Assembly: GCA_009829735.1 (NCBI GenBank)
Contig: CM020619.1
Span: 29,290,063 to 29,354,062 of the forward strand
Length of the DNA: 64,000 nucleotides
Reading direction: 5' to 3'
From: Pyropia yezoensis
Taxonomy: Eukaryota; Rhodophyta; Bangiophyceae; Bangiales; Bangiaceae
The notes below the pieces were generated by a model. That model had not been told where the DNA came from, did no database searches, and saw only the letters and a list, made by a program, of their open reading frames with translations. How positions within the stretch are numbered: the stretch's first letter is position 1; each line of letters begins with the position of its first letter. Both the position numbers and the translations under genes were made by a program. Positions 27,313 through 37,721 of this stretch are shown here, piece by piece.

Positions 27313-27708
27313 CGCCCCCCCGGGGGGGCCCCCCCCCGCCGCGCCGCGCCGGCCGGCCCCCGCCCCCCCCCCCCCCCTGGGCGGGGCGGGGGCCCACCCC
27401 CTCCCCCCCCCCCCCGCCCCCGGCGGCGGCGGCGGGAACAGGTCGACCGCCATATCCGCCCGCAGCACCGACGACAGGTTGCGGGCGGTGGCCATGCCGC
27501 GGCGCCAGCCGGCGGCGACCCCCCCCACGTCCGCCCCCGGGCCGGCCGACGCGGCCGCCGCGGCGGTGGCGGCGGCGGCCGCCCGCCGGAGGGTGCGGGC
27601 CACGTGGCCGGCGGCGGCACCCGCCGCGCGCGCGTAGACGGGGAGGGTGGGGGGGGCGACCGCGACGGTGGCGAGCGCGGCGAGCGCCAAAAAGTGGGTC
27701 CCGTCCAT
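26928..27708 (-). CDS. Small membrane protein resembling TatA/TatB (tentative)
   Basis: ATG at 27708 starts a hydrophobic segment (residues 5-18, FLALAALATVAVAP), then PPTLPVYARAAG and an amphipathic Ala/Arg-rich helix (about 30-65). This order, membrane segment, P-x-x-L-P-x-x-A-R-x-x-G and amphipathic helix, is the hallmark of TatA/TatB/Hcf106 proteins of the twin-arginine translocase. The frame continues to about residue 100 (MAVDLFPP), then enters a C tract (27280-27312). Beyond it another frame reads WRPSLS and AVEEAALAARTAALRDRFGL, implying a homopolymer frame break. The frame is open upstream of 27708, so a targeting peptide could precede it. Alanine bias makes chance similarity possible. 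Confidence 0.35.
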
Positions 27709-28408
27709 CCCAAGCGGGGAGAAACGGGGGGGGGGGGGGGGGCGTGAGAGGGGGCGCCGCCGGCTGTCACTGCGTGCGAAGGAGCCCCCACACGGGGGCG
27801 GCGGCAGGGTAGGGGAGCGGCGGCAGCCAGGGGGGGTGACAGCAGTGGCAGCCGAGGTAGGCGGCGGCAGGGGGAGCCAAGGGTGACGACGGCCGCGGCT
27901 GCCACCGGCGACGCGAGGCGACGCCAGAGCCAGCGGTTGGGAAGCGCCCACCCCGAGGTGAAAGGGGCACTTTTCGCCACGTGGCCCACTACCCGTATTG
28001 CATTTCGCAGACACTGGCTTTAGAGCACTGTGGAGAGACGACGCTCACCGGGTCTCGCGTTCGTCGTGCGCGCGGCCGAGCGATCAAGAACAGGCTGCCA
28101 CGCCGTGGGCACACCCACTCCAGGTCCCCAGTATGTACGCCAACTTGGCGACGGGGCGACGCGGCGGGGGCGGGTGCGCATCCCCGCCTGGCTGCCGACG
28201 CCCGCCGCCGAGCCGCCGCCGCCCGCCGCCGCCCGCCGCGCCGCCCTTGCCCGCACTGTGGGCTAGCGCGCCGGCGGGTGGTGGGCGAGACGCGGCACAT
28301 CACACCCGCCCCCCCCGTGGCTCCGCTTGCGACCCCCAACCCCCCGCCCCCCTTCCCCCTGCCTTTTCCCCTACGGCTGCCCGCGTCTGTTGGCCGTCTC
28401 AGCCCCTC
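27709..28408. other. Divergent intergenic region, no gene seen
   Basis: Lies between the divergently transcribed TatA/B-like gene (minus) and the b561 gene (plus), so probably holds both promoters. Contains a G run at 27727-27742. No TATA-like element stands out. Confidence 0.4.
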
Positions 28409-30588
28409 ATGGGCGTCTTTTTCCCCCCCCGCCGCCCCGTGGCGGCGGTGGTGGCGGTGGCGGTGGCGGTGGCGGCGGCGGCGACGACGCCGCTGCAGGT
28501 GGTGGCGTGGCCGCGCTACCGGGAGCGCCTGCCCAACGGCTTTGGCTTTTCGTACGCACCGGGTGACGGCGGGTAATGTGGGGGGGGGGTTGGGTGGGGG
28601 TAAGGGGGCGGCGATTGGGTTTTTGGCGCCAGTCTGCCTTGCACAGCCGCGGCGGCGACGGGAAGTACTGACTGGCTCGCACGCATGACCGCCAAGGGTG
28701 CTTCCCGTTGGTCACTGCTCTCCGCCGCCCCCGCTCCACTGCGGTCGTGGCGGGTGCTGTTTCCTCTTTCTTGTGTGCCGCCGCAGGGACTGCGAAGCGC
28801 TGGGCCATGTCGGCTGTGATGGCGGCCGGCCGCTCAACAGCTTTGGCCGGGACTGGCACCACGTGCACAAGCGGTGGACGCTGGAAGTGTGCATGGCCGA
28901 CTCGGACGGGTGCGTGCCGGGAGAACGGAGAACGGATTGGGGGGGGGGTGGTGGGGGGGCGGGGCGGAGGAGGGCGTCTCACGCGGAGAGGGAGATTGTG
29001 GGGGTGGCATGGACAGTGCGTGTGAGCCTGGGCGTTTGCGACCGGGGGGTGGGTGTGGCAGGGGCCGTCGGGGGTGAGGCGTGACGTTGGGGTGAGGGGT
29101 AGGCGACGGAAGGGATGGTGGGAGGGGGGTCCAGCGGGGTGCATCACGGGCCGACGACCGACACTGACGCTCAGCAGCAGCGGCAGCGGTTTTCGGCGGC
29201 GGCGGACTTTCCGGCTGGCCGGCCTGAGCCCTCTTCTCGTGTGCAACGCCTCTGGTGGGCGGCCCCGCGGCGCCCGGTCGGCGGCTGTGCAGGGATGGCT
29301 TTACCAATGGCGAGGAGCTCGGTAAGTGACCGCCGCCCTTGACGGGGTATGCGTGTGTGTGTGGCGGGGCGCTCGCTCCACGGAGGGGACTGCATTCTTC
29401 CCCCATCGCGGGGTGCTGCCCCGTGCGAGGCTACGGCTGTTCTTTGACTGCCGCCCGCGGGCCGCCGCGTCCTGCCTTTGGCGGTCACCACTCACGCGCT
29501 TGCCGTCCCTTGCGTACGTACCTTGGGTGTCCTCCCCTGCCTCGCTTCCCCCCGGTTCTTGCCTGCCCCGGAGTCCCCCTCGGCTGCCTGCACCCCCCCC
29601 CACCCCCTCACGTGAACTCTCTCCGCCCCCGTTGTCAATCTCTGCAGGTGACCCGTGCTGTCTGTGGTCCCCCATCGCCCCCCGGTCGGTGGCAGCCCCC
29701 CCCAATGCTACCCTCCCCGCTGACGCGGCGTCACACCCCCCCAACCCCGTGCGGTGCACGCTGTCGGCGGCGGAGCTGGCGGCGGCGCGGGCGCACCCGC
29801 CGTCCCCGGCGCTCCTCCCCGCGGCGGCTCACCGAATGATCGCCCCTTGGTCGGTGCGGCTGCACGGGGCGGCGATGGCCGCCGCGTTTTTGGTCCTCCT
29901 CCCGGCGGGCACCGCGGCGGCGGCGCCACCACGTGGCGACAGCGGCGGCGGCGGCAGCTGGTTTGCCCTCCACCGGGGGTTTCAGCTGAGCGGCGTGGCC
30001 GCCGCCGCGGCAGGCCTCGCAGCCATCCTCTCCCACAACAGCACCTTCCTGCCGTCGCGTTTTTGGCGCGACCCGCACGGCTACTATGGGCTGGCCGTGC
30101 TGGTCGGGACGGCCGTCCAGGCGGCGGTGGGGCTGGTCCGCCCCGCCGCCGAGTCGCCCCTGCGGGCAGCGTGGGCGGTGGCCCACCGGGTGGCCGCACT
30201 GTCGCTAGCGGCGGCCGCCATTGTCGCCCTCCTCACTGGCCTCCGCAGCGTGGCGTGGGTGTATGGCTACCCAACCGCCATGGTGAGCGGGTTGGTGGTG
30301 GCGGGGGGGGCGTTGGGCGCGGCGTCCTGGGTGGTCGCCCGGCTCGGCTTGGCGGGGGGCGGGAGGGTACGCCCGTCGGCGCCCGACGACGCCGCACCCT
30401 ACGAGGCGGTAGAGACGGGGGGGGGGCTGGGGGACGGGTGGACAGAGCGCGCGGGGCGGGGGACGGCAGACGCCAAGCCCGAGTGGGGGGACCTCCGCTC
30501 GACGCTGTGGTGGACCCTGTGTGTGCTCCGGTTGAGCAGCGGGGCGGCCACTGTCGGCTGGGTGCTCCTGGCAAGCGGCCGGGTTTGA
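28409..30588 (+). CDS. Temptin-like/cytochrome b561 membrane protein, four exons
   Basis: Spliced model: exons 28409-28572, 28787-28909, 29293-29321 and 29648-30588, with GT-AG introns and matching phases, giving 418 residues. Exon 1 encodes a signal peptide (Val/Ala-rich core) and RERLPNGFGFS. Exons 2-4 build a temptin-type domain: CEALGHVGCDGG, NSFGRDW, then DSDGDGFTNGEELGDP created exactly across three exon joins, which supports the model. A cytochrome b561 domain follows with four heme-ligand His: RLHGAAM, ALHRGFQLSG, DPHGYYGL and VAHRVAAL, in successive membrane helices. A hydrophilic loop and a last helix end the protein. b561 proteins move electrons across membranes, often reducing ferric iron or regenerating ascorbate; DOMON or reeler partners are more usual than temptin. 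The 29-nt exon 3 is unusually small. Confidence 0.85.
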
Positions 30589-31118
30589 ACGGAATAAGGG
30601 GGCTCTGGCGGCGGGGGAGGAGAGGGCTCACCTCCGCCGGCCAGGCAAGGGAGGGCGGGGGAGGTGTGATTGCGAACAGAGAACGGTTTTTTTGTGTACA
30701 TTCCACATTGGTGATGGTCCGTGTCGGGAGCGGCGGGCGTCGGCAACTGCCGCTCAGCACATGCCGCGCACCAGCCCGGGTGGCGGACGTGATGGCCACG
30801 CCACGCGGGCATCGCACGTCCCCCACGAGGGTCAGGCGCCGCCCACCGTCCAGCAGCGGCCGCAGCGCTCACCGCCCGTCCCGGACAGCCACACGCCGGC
30901 AGCATGTAGCAGATGCCCGCCATGGTCTCCGTGCCCCCACGGCAGCGTGGACGCCGCGCACGTCAGCATACCCCCGCGCCGCTTGCTGTCAAGAACGCAG
31001 CCCTGCTGTGGCACCCCTCGGCACCTCGCCTTCCCCCCCTTATCCTGCCCCCCCCCCCCACAGCCATCCGCGCAAAAAAAAAAAGTGGGGGGCGGAGATG
31101 ATAAGGACACTGGCGCGT
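30589..31118. other. Convergent intergenic region, no gene seen
   Basis: Lies between the ends of the b561 gene and the eS6 gene. It has C-rich stretches and an A run at 31073-31084, probably transcript 3' ends. Confidence 0.5.
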
Positions 31119-32205
31119 TTATTCCGCCTTGGACACGGACTTGCGCTTCGAGACGGATTGGCGGTGGGAGTCGCGGGCCTCCTTCTTGAGCAGCGCCAGC
31201 TTCTTCTCGTACTCGGCGGCCGCCTCCTGGGACGCGATGACGCCCTTGCGCTTGAGCGACGCCCGCCGGCGCTTCCGCTGCAGCGTCTGGGGGGTGACAA
31301 GGCGCTGGATCTTCGGGGCCTTGGACTCGGGCTTGCCACCCTCCTTCTTGGACGGCACCTCCCGGCGGATGACGTACTTGCGCACGTCGTCCGCCTTGGT
31401 CAGGTTGAACAGCTTGCGGATCTTGGACGCCCGCTTCGGGCCCAGCCGCCGCGGGATGACCACGTCCGTCAGGCCTGGGATGTCCGCGTCCCCCTTTTTC
31501 ACAATGATCACGTTGAGCACCGCAATCTCCGACGACACCATGCAGCCGCGCACCGTCTTGCGGCGGCGCTCGCCCTTGCGCATGCCGTAGCCGCGGCAGC
31601 CCGACACGCCCTTGTGCAGCAGCAGCCGCACGCGACCGGGCGTGAGCACGCCCTGCTTCATGGCAAAGCCCTGCTTGTCCTGGCCACCCATGATCTTCAG
31701 GATGTACCCGGCAAACTCATCGCCGAGCGCATCGCCCTCAACCTCCTGGGCCAAGCGCTTATCATAAAAGACGCGCAGCCGCTTCTCGTCCTCAATTTCC
31801 AGCTTCTTCTGGGCGCCCGTTGCAGGATTGGCCACGTTGAGCTGTAGAGCAGACACACACACAGCGCAGCCGCGGGGACAAGAGCAGAACTCGCGTACAC
31901 ATCCGCCCACACCCACCGAAGCCGTGTTCCCACACGCCCACACACACACCAGGCGAGCCCAGAACACACAGTCAGAACCATTGATAAAATGCATAGGACA
32001 CAATGGGCGCAGCAGTCGCGAAGCGAGGGGAAGGCACCCCACCCGCCCCGCTCGACAGCCGTACCACTCGCTCCAATGACGCCTCCCGCGACTCCTCCGG
32101 GGCAAAGCGACAGCAAAACGGTGCCGACGGCTCACTACCGGGACCGTAAACGCAGAAGAGGAAAAAACCAGTCATCTCAGCGACACAGTGACACCATACC
32201 TTCAT
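31119..32205 (-). CDS. RPS6: Cytosolic ribosomal protein eS6
   Basis: Component of the small ribosomal subunit. Exon 1 holds only ATG AAG (32205-32200), followed by donor GTATGG. A 358-bp intron ends TACAG, and exon 2 (31841-31119) begins LNVANPATG. The product is 242 residues, close to the usual length of about 249. Diagnostic stretches: [67 protein letters not shown] and [11 protein letters not shown]. The C-terminal tail ([16 protein letters not shown]) keeps Arg/Lys-Ser sites comparable to the S6-kinase cluster. An intron right after codon 2 is typical of ribosomal protein genes. An upstream alternative start inside the intron was rejected because it lacks the conserved Met-Lys-Leu-Asn start. 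Confidence 0.97.
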
Positions 32206-33179
32206 GTTGGCGAGTCGGAAGGACGCAGCAGCCACACATGCACAATCCCAAACAGCGCACCGCCAACAACCACGAGCCCGAGCCACACGACGTCGGCGAT
32301 GGTGACGACGTCGGCCGACCGGCAATCGGTGCATGACACGTTGCGGAGTGCGAAGCACGCGTGACCCTTTCAATTTCGTCAAGACATGTGTCCTTGCTAA
32401 CAACATGGGGGCTACTTTACTGCCGGAAAGGGTCTCGAGAGCGACGCTGTGGTTGCTCTTCGCGCCTGCGGACGGCAGAGCCAGTTTGGCTGCGCTCGCG
32501 ATGGTGGGCACCTATGTAGAAGCTTGAAAGGTGAGTCTCTCCCGTCTTGGCGCCGGCACCCGTTCTCCCCCCTTTGCGTCGGCCGTGGGGAGGCGACCCC
32601 GCCCGAACGCTGCTTCGCCCCCGCCGGCAACACCGCCAGGCGCCAGCGGGGATGCCCGACGCGGGCCATCTGCCTTGCGCCGCCTGTCGGTCCCGTATCC
32701 CGACATCCTAGACGGCTGGGATAGCGTCGCTGACGCTGCCGCTGCTGCTCCGAAGGTTCGGCATGGCTGGTATGGTCCTGACAGGTCCACCTGTGGTCGC
32801 AATTGCCGGTGACCTGACAGGGAGCAGCGGTTTGCTGGGAGGGAGGCGGGCCGGCCATCTCGAGGGACGTCCCCTTTCCGCCTGCCGCCTGCGGCTCCCA
32901 CCGACGAGTGGGGCTGGCTCGGCGTACCTACCGGCCACCGCCGCATTTTTGCCGCGCCGATGCCTCTTTTCGACCCGCGTCCCTGTTGTTTTGACCGCTG
33001 CGGCCAAGGCCGGGGGGGGGGGGGGCAGCGTAGATGACGCGGGAGGGAGGAGCCCATTCCACGCTTTGGCATGCGGTCGACTTGGCAGGTGGCCACTCGC
33101 TTTGTGGTTCCGAATCGCTGCAGTCAGGCTAGAGGGCAAACACCCCCCCTACGCAATGTTCATTCGGCGGGGTACACTT
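32206..33179. other. Intergenic, no gene seen
   Basis: The first 200 bp should hold the eS6 promoter. The remainder has frames on both strands but no motif. A G run lies at 33010-33024. Confidence 0.45.
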
Positions 33180-33650
33180 CTATTTCCTCCCGCTCTGCTC
33201 CATGTAGGCCCGCCACCCCCCAAACTCGGTGATGTCCGTCATCGCCACCCCTTCACGAACGCCCCCTCCCCGCACCCAGCCTTCGCAAATAAAGCCCTTG
33301 AGCACCTCCGCCGCACCCCCGTTCCCCTCGGTCGCCACGAGGCGGATCGACCCAAACGCAAGCGGCGGCGGCACGCCTGCGAGGAGACCCCCAATGGCGC
33401 TGTCGGGGATGTCCCACACCTCTACCAAAATCGAGGCCGTCGCGTGGTCGTGGTGGCAGGGCGGGTGGTAGAGGAGGCCGGGCATGCCGCGGTGGGTCAG
33501 GGACGGCGGCGCAGCTGCTAAAGGCTTGATGGCATGGAGGGTGTACTGGGGGACTGTCTGGGCGTCGCGAACGTAGGTGCCGCCGGCCGCTTCCAGCTGC
33601 GACGACAGCGGGCCGCCGCGCATGTGCAGGCCATTGACAACGAAGAGCAT
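33180..33650 (-). CDS. Stand-alone allophanate hydrolase C-terminal domain protein
   Basis: 156 residues from ATG at 33650. The sequence matches the small C-terminal domain of allophanate hydrolase (AtzF/DUR1,2 type, a gamma-glutamylcyclotransferase-like fold): LFVVNGLHMRGGPLSSQL, GTYVRDAQTVPQYTLHAI, PGLLY, ILVEVWDIPDSAIGGLL, PPPLAFGSIRL, GFICEG and the final DITEFGGWRAYM. The amidase domain, normally N-terminal and about 430 residues, is absent from the neighbourhood. A pyrimidine-rich tract with AG-like sites precedes the ATG, so an upstream exon is possible though none is seen. In the full enzyme this domain acts on the amidase product (N-carboxycarbamate) in urea breakdown. The role of a free domain is unknown. 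Confidence 0.75.
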   Translation of the reverse strand: MLFVVNGLHMRGGPLSSQLEAAGGTYVRDAQTVPQYTLHAIKPLAAAPPSLTHRGMPGLLYHPPCHHDHATASILVEVWDIPDSAIGGLLAGVPPPLAFGSIRLVATEGNGGAAEVLKGFICEGWVRGGGVREGVAMTDITEFGGWRAYMEQSGRK

Positions 33651-35401
33651 GATGGTAAGTAGAAAGCAGAAAAAGAGAGGACCAGGGAGGGGAAGAGGGG
33701 CGGGACGGGGGAAAAGAGGGGGCGGACAGGGGTGAGAGCAGTCTGCAGAGAGGAAGGCTGCGATCCGTTCTGCATGCATATGCGCGTGAGTGCACGTGTC
33801 AGTTGTAGGGTCTCGGGAGGTTTCTTGATCTGAAAAGCGCGGCCTCGACGAAACACCGGAGTGCCTGCAGTTGACATGTATGTACAGAATGTGTCACATA
33901 TTATGTACAGTACATGTGTACACACAGATGTGCAGGAACAGTACAGCAAGGACCTACAGTCAGTATTCGACTGTATGACGGGAGGCCTCGGGTAAAATGA
34001 ATGGGTAGTTTACAGTGCTTGTAGCTTGGGTAACGGGTCCCCCTTGGAATTTTCCGGCACCATGAGATCTTCAAATCCGTGGCACATCGCTGAGTATTGC
34101 AAATTCATGTATTTCCCCGAGAGACAACCTCCGTTCCCTTGAGCTGCGCTCCGATGGACGAGTGGGAGCGACCCAGCGCACCGACGCAACGGCAGTTGGA
34201 CCCGTCGGGGACAATGACGCTCGCAGCCATACCAAACAAAACCAAGCGGAACAATCATGACCACACGTACTTTCGAAACGCCACACATCGTCCTCCCCGT
34301 CTTCGCCAGCTAGCACCATGCCGACCGTCTGTTCCACGGCCTCTACGTCATCTTCAGCACGTTGGCCAGCAGCGCCATCACATCGGACACGTCAGTGTGA
34401 ACGTTATCAGCTACGGGCAAAACCCCATGGACCCCTCCGCATCTCAGCCACGGCCTCATCAGGGGCAGTAAGGCAATATTGTGTGGGAGAGGGATTGATG
34501 TTGGGGGGAGGAGGGGCGGGGGGCGGGGGGCACACCTAGTTAAGACCCCCAGATCGTGGACTTCTGGCTTTTCCTGGCATTCATGACGTTCCATTGGCCC
34601 CCCGAAAGGAAGCGTGCCACGCTGGGTTGCTCATTGGTCGTGTACGATGATGTCAGCACAGGGCGCAAATGTCCAAGATGGTTTCGACCATCCGATACGT
34701 GGCGCGTTGCACTGTGCCTAGAGGCATCGTGGGAGCACCCTTCACTCCATTCTTGCAGATTGAGAAGCACCGCAACAGAGGCGACCGCACACCGACTCTC
34801 GAAATTGTACGTGATGCCCAGCCCCGCAAGCCAGGCATCGCAACCAGGGACTTGGTCGTGGACCGACCCGTCCTGCCTCGGGCAAGGACGCAGCTCACCA
34901 CGCGAACACGCCCTGAATCAGCTCCTACCCCACACTGCTGGCCCCTCGGGGAGGGCCCCGCCCGACGCGACGTGCCCCGCGCCGCGGGCCAATGCCCACG
35001 CCGACCACACACAGAAATGTCGGCACTGGTTGGCCGCGACGCAACGGTGCCTTCACCACGCGCAGCGCCGCATCCGGTGTGGGTGTTGACCTTGGACTGA
35101 CAGTTGAGCGTCGGACGTGGGGACGCAATCCACGCCCTACGTCCTGTCCATTCATAACGCGGCTTCCAGGGCGTGGCGCCGCGACGTGCTCTTGCGCGGG
35201 AGGACGCGCAGGTGCGGGTGGCACGGGCACGCCACTGGGGCGCGCCGGCGGCGGCCGCGCACCGGCGGCCGCCGCGGCAGCCGTCCACCGTGCACGGGGG
35301 GGCAGGCGACGCTGACCTCGGCACACTGCAGCCCTGACACACCCTCTGGTAGCTGCGGTAACTGTGTCAAAAGTACTTGCTCAAACTTCTAGCCAATCAC
35401 T
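33651..35401. other. Intergenic, no confident gene; GTAC-rich patch
   Basis: 33870-33990 is rich in TGTACA/GTAC palindromes, like the patch upstream of the FKBP-TPR gene. Frames at 34650-35340 are shadows of GC-rich sequence with no recognised motif. Confidence 0.4.
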
Positions 35402-36133
35402 TTACTCTGCTAGCAAGCGGACGAAACAAGCAGCCTCTGCTTCCAGCAGTTCTTCATAGTGGTCCTCAAGCGACGTGCCCTCAATTTCCGCATCCGAGAG
35501 GGTCGCCTCGGGCATGGTTCCGCCCACACGCCGCCGATAAGCGTCCACATTCCTCACAGCCTCAGCCACATTGTCATTAGCCCACTTGGCTGCGTCATCA
35601 ATCTGCTTTCTGGCACAAGAGTCCGACATGGCTGGGGCCTGCTCTGCATGTGCGTTCCCGGCGGTGGTCTGCTTGTCATCGGGCCGCTTGGCGGCTCGCG
35701 CATCGTCCGGCGCCGAGGCCCTCCGCTTGCCCCGGCTATGTGCCCCATCCCCGGGCGCTCGGCTGACAGCCATCCGACGCAAATAGGCCAGGGAGCTCTC
35801 CAAAAATGTCTCAGCTCTGTAGTGCATAGCATTGTGGTTATAGCGCCCATGCCATGACTCAAGGCCCTGCTCAGAGTGACGTCCGAGGCTCCCAAATAGG
35901 GCCAAGAAGTCCGGCGCGGGGCAGGTCAACACGTGCAGCTTGGGCGTGATGGCCACCCATGGAAAAGCTGCCAATAAGCTGTTGACGAACCGCACAGTGT
36001 CTCGCCGAATATCGTCTGTGGAGGCCTTGCAGATGGTCTTGGCAGACGTCAAGACCGGCAAAATGTCTGCCCACGAATCACACGCGGCTACGTACGCGTT
36101 GCATGCCGGTTGCGGCACGTGAACAGACAGCAG
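35402..36133 (-). pseudogene. C-terminal fragment of a transposon-type protein
   Basis: The frame opens at 36133 after a stop, without an ATG, and ends at 35402. Residues 45-110 read PKLHVLTCPAPDFLALFG, then HSEQGLESWHGRYN and a Tyr/Leu-rich helix. The K-L-H-x-L plus S-E-Q-x-x-E-x-x-H pattern recurs at the C-terminus of proteins from several poorly characterised eukaryotic DNA transposons; I know the pattern only as a family feature and cannot name the superfamily. The tail is Ala/Asp/Arg-rich, then an acidic helix. The 3' LTR of element B1 begins 45 bp upstream, so that insertion may have cut the gene. It could also be a 3' exon: CTAG|CTG near 36135 could serve as acceptor. Confidence 0.4.
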
Positions 36134-36177
36134 CTAGCATACCAACGACAAGCGTCGGCCGATGCGCTGACACTGAC

Positions 36178-36716
36178 TGTAGCAGTACTCCCAAGCACCA
36201 ACCCCGAGTCAGGGAAGGAAGAGGAGTATTGCCGATATCCCAACTTGGGACACCGGAAGCAAGCACCTCCACACAGCCGAACACGGAACTTGCGTGTGGT
36301 GAGCGGGTCCACTCACCAAGGCACGAACAAGATGTGTCGGAGCCAGACGGTGTTTTCTTGCTTGGCCAGCCAAGGTGGGCCCTCCCCGCCTTGCTGTCCC
36401 TCCTTATCAACCCTCCTCACACGCTCACGCAACCCCTCAAAACACTCAGAAAATGAACCCTCAAACAAACCAATCATATCACTCCACATGCAAAGAACTC
36501 AAAGCGTAGAAATCCGTCTGGCTCCCGTGCAAAAATCCCAAGAAACAAATACCAGCAGCATTACCCTGCTCTAGTATGTCGGAAGTCCTAGTCGAATTTC
36601 CGTCCAGGAGTCAGAAGTTTCACCATCGTGGGTCGGGTGAATTTCGACTTCCGGTCAGGTCCACTTGACCCGAATCTTCAAAGTATTGGTACCGAATTCC
36701 GGCCCAATCTCCCACA
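36178..36716 (-). repeat. 3' LTR of element B1
   Basis: 539 bp. On the element's strand it starts TGTGGGAGATTGGG next to a polypurine tract and ends ACTGCTACA. Same length as, and nearly identical to, 54691-55229. Contains CACCTC-, AACAAG- and polypyrimidine-rich segments typical of regulatory DNA. Flank at the low end is ctgac. Confidence 0.85.
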
Positions 36717-36729
36717 TTTCCCCCTTCTC
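36717..36729 (-). promoter_or_regulatory. Polypurine tract of element B1
   Basis: GAGAAGGGGGAAA on the minus strand, immediately before the LTR start TGTGGG. This is the expected primer for plus-strand DNA synthesis and sets the LTR boundary. The same tract is at 55230-55242 in B2. Confidence 0.8.
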
Positions 36730-36971
36730 AAAAGTCCAGCCGTCCCGGTGGACGTCCAATCAGCGGCGAGTCGCAGTGACCGGGAGAGGAGGATGCAATT
36801 CCCGAGTTGAGATGCAAAGTACGGTGCATCGCTGGCGTCTAGCGTGCACCAGGGTTACGCCGGGGTTGCACTCGCGTCCGGCGGGGCCCTCCGGGAGAGG
36901 CAGTCCCTCTCCGTGGGGTGCGCTCTCTGCCCTGACACTGGGTAGAGGAGCCCCCTCCACGCGAAACAGGT

Positions 36972-37721
36972 GTGGGGGAAAGTCGTCCCCCACCTGGTCA
37001 GGGTGCTCCACGGGTGGACTCACGTGTGGGTGAGCCCCCTAATCTGGGTGTCGGCGTACCTCCGCCACACCCCCTGCCCCTCAACTGGAGGAGTAGGGCG
37101 TCGACGTTCTCACTCGGAACGTCGACCTGCACCTGCCCCTTCAGTTGGGGTACGGTTGCTCTCGGGGGGGTCGGGTTGTTTCCCCCCCTTCAGCTCGATC
37201 CACCCCCAGCTGGCTCTCTGCGGGGTGTTCCTCACTCCTTCCCCCCCTTTCTAGTCAGGGTTGAGGGGTGTGCGCACCCCGAGTTGGGGGTGTTGCACTC
37301 GGTCGCCGGCGGTGGGACTCGGCCGCCGGTGCGGGGTCTTCTCTCCCCTTCGTGTGTGCGGGCGGGTGTGTGCCTTCCCGCCGCTGCTCCCTCGCGTCGG
37401 CGGGTCTGTCTCTTCCCGCCGTGCGGTTGGTGTCGTTGGTTGGGGTGGTGTCTTCCCCCTTCCGCCCCTGTGTCGGGCGTCTTCGTTGTCGGTGGGGGCG
37501 CGGGTCGTGTTCCCCCCCCTTTGTCCTCGTTGGCGGGGTTGTGTCTTCCCCGCGCTGCCCCTTGTGTCGGGCTTCTTCGTTGTCGGTGGGGGGTGTGGGT
37601 CGTGTCCCCCCCCCTTGCTCTACCTCACCGAGTCGGTCAAGGTTGGTTGTCGTCGGAGGGGGAGCGGGTCGTGTCCCCCCCCGTGCTCAACCTCACCGAG
37701 TCGGTCAAGGTTGGTCGCGTG
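36972..37721 (+). repeat. Leader of antisense gene with degenerate repeats
   Basis: The frame of the antisense gene is open through this stretch but has no ATG until 37722. The leader contains imperfect repeats: gtgtcgggc(g)tcttcgttgtcg (near 37471 and 37565) and caccgagtcggtcaaggttg (near 37626 and 37693), separated by C/G runs. Same arrangement at 55485-56234. Likely 5' leader or promoter of the antisense transcript rather than coding. Confidence 0.5.

Noticed and set aside
29754-31847. 697-codon plus-strand frame
   Set aside because: Out-of-frame shadow of the b561 exon and antisense of eS6.
32763-33521. 252-codon plus-strand frame
   Set aside because: Runs antisense through the allophanate hydrolase-like domain and has no motif of its own.
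36088-36312. Small ORF inside the B LTR (also at 54691-54825)
   Set aside because: Pure LTR sequence. At the second site it fuses by chance to the acidic host gene, making a false longer frame.
36972-37721. N-terminal extension of the antisense ORF of B1
   Set aside because: No ATG in this part; Cys/Val/Gly-rich and repeat-derived. I start the protein at 37722.
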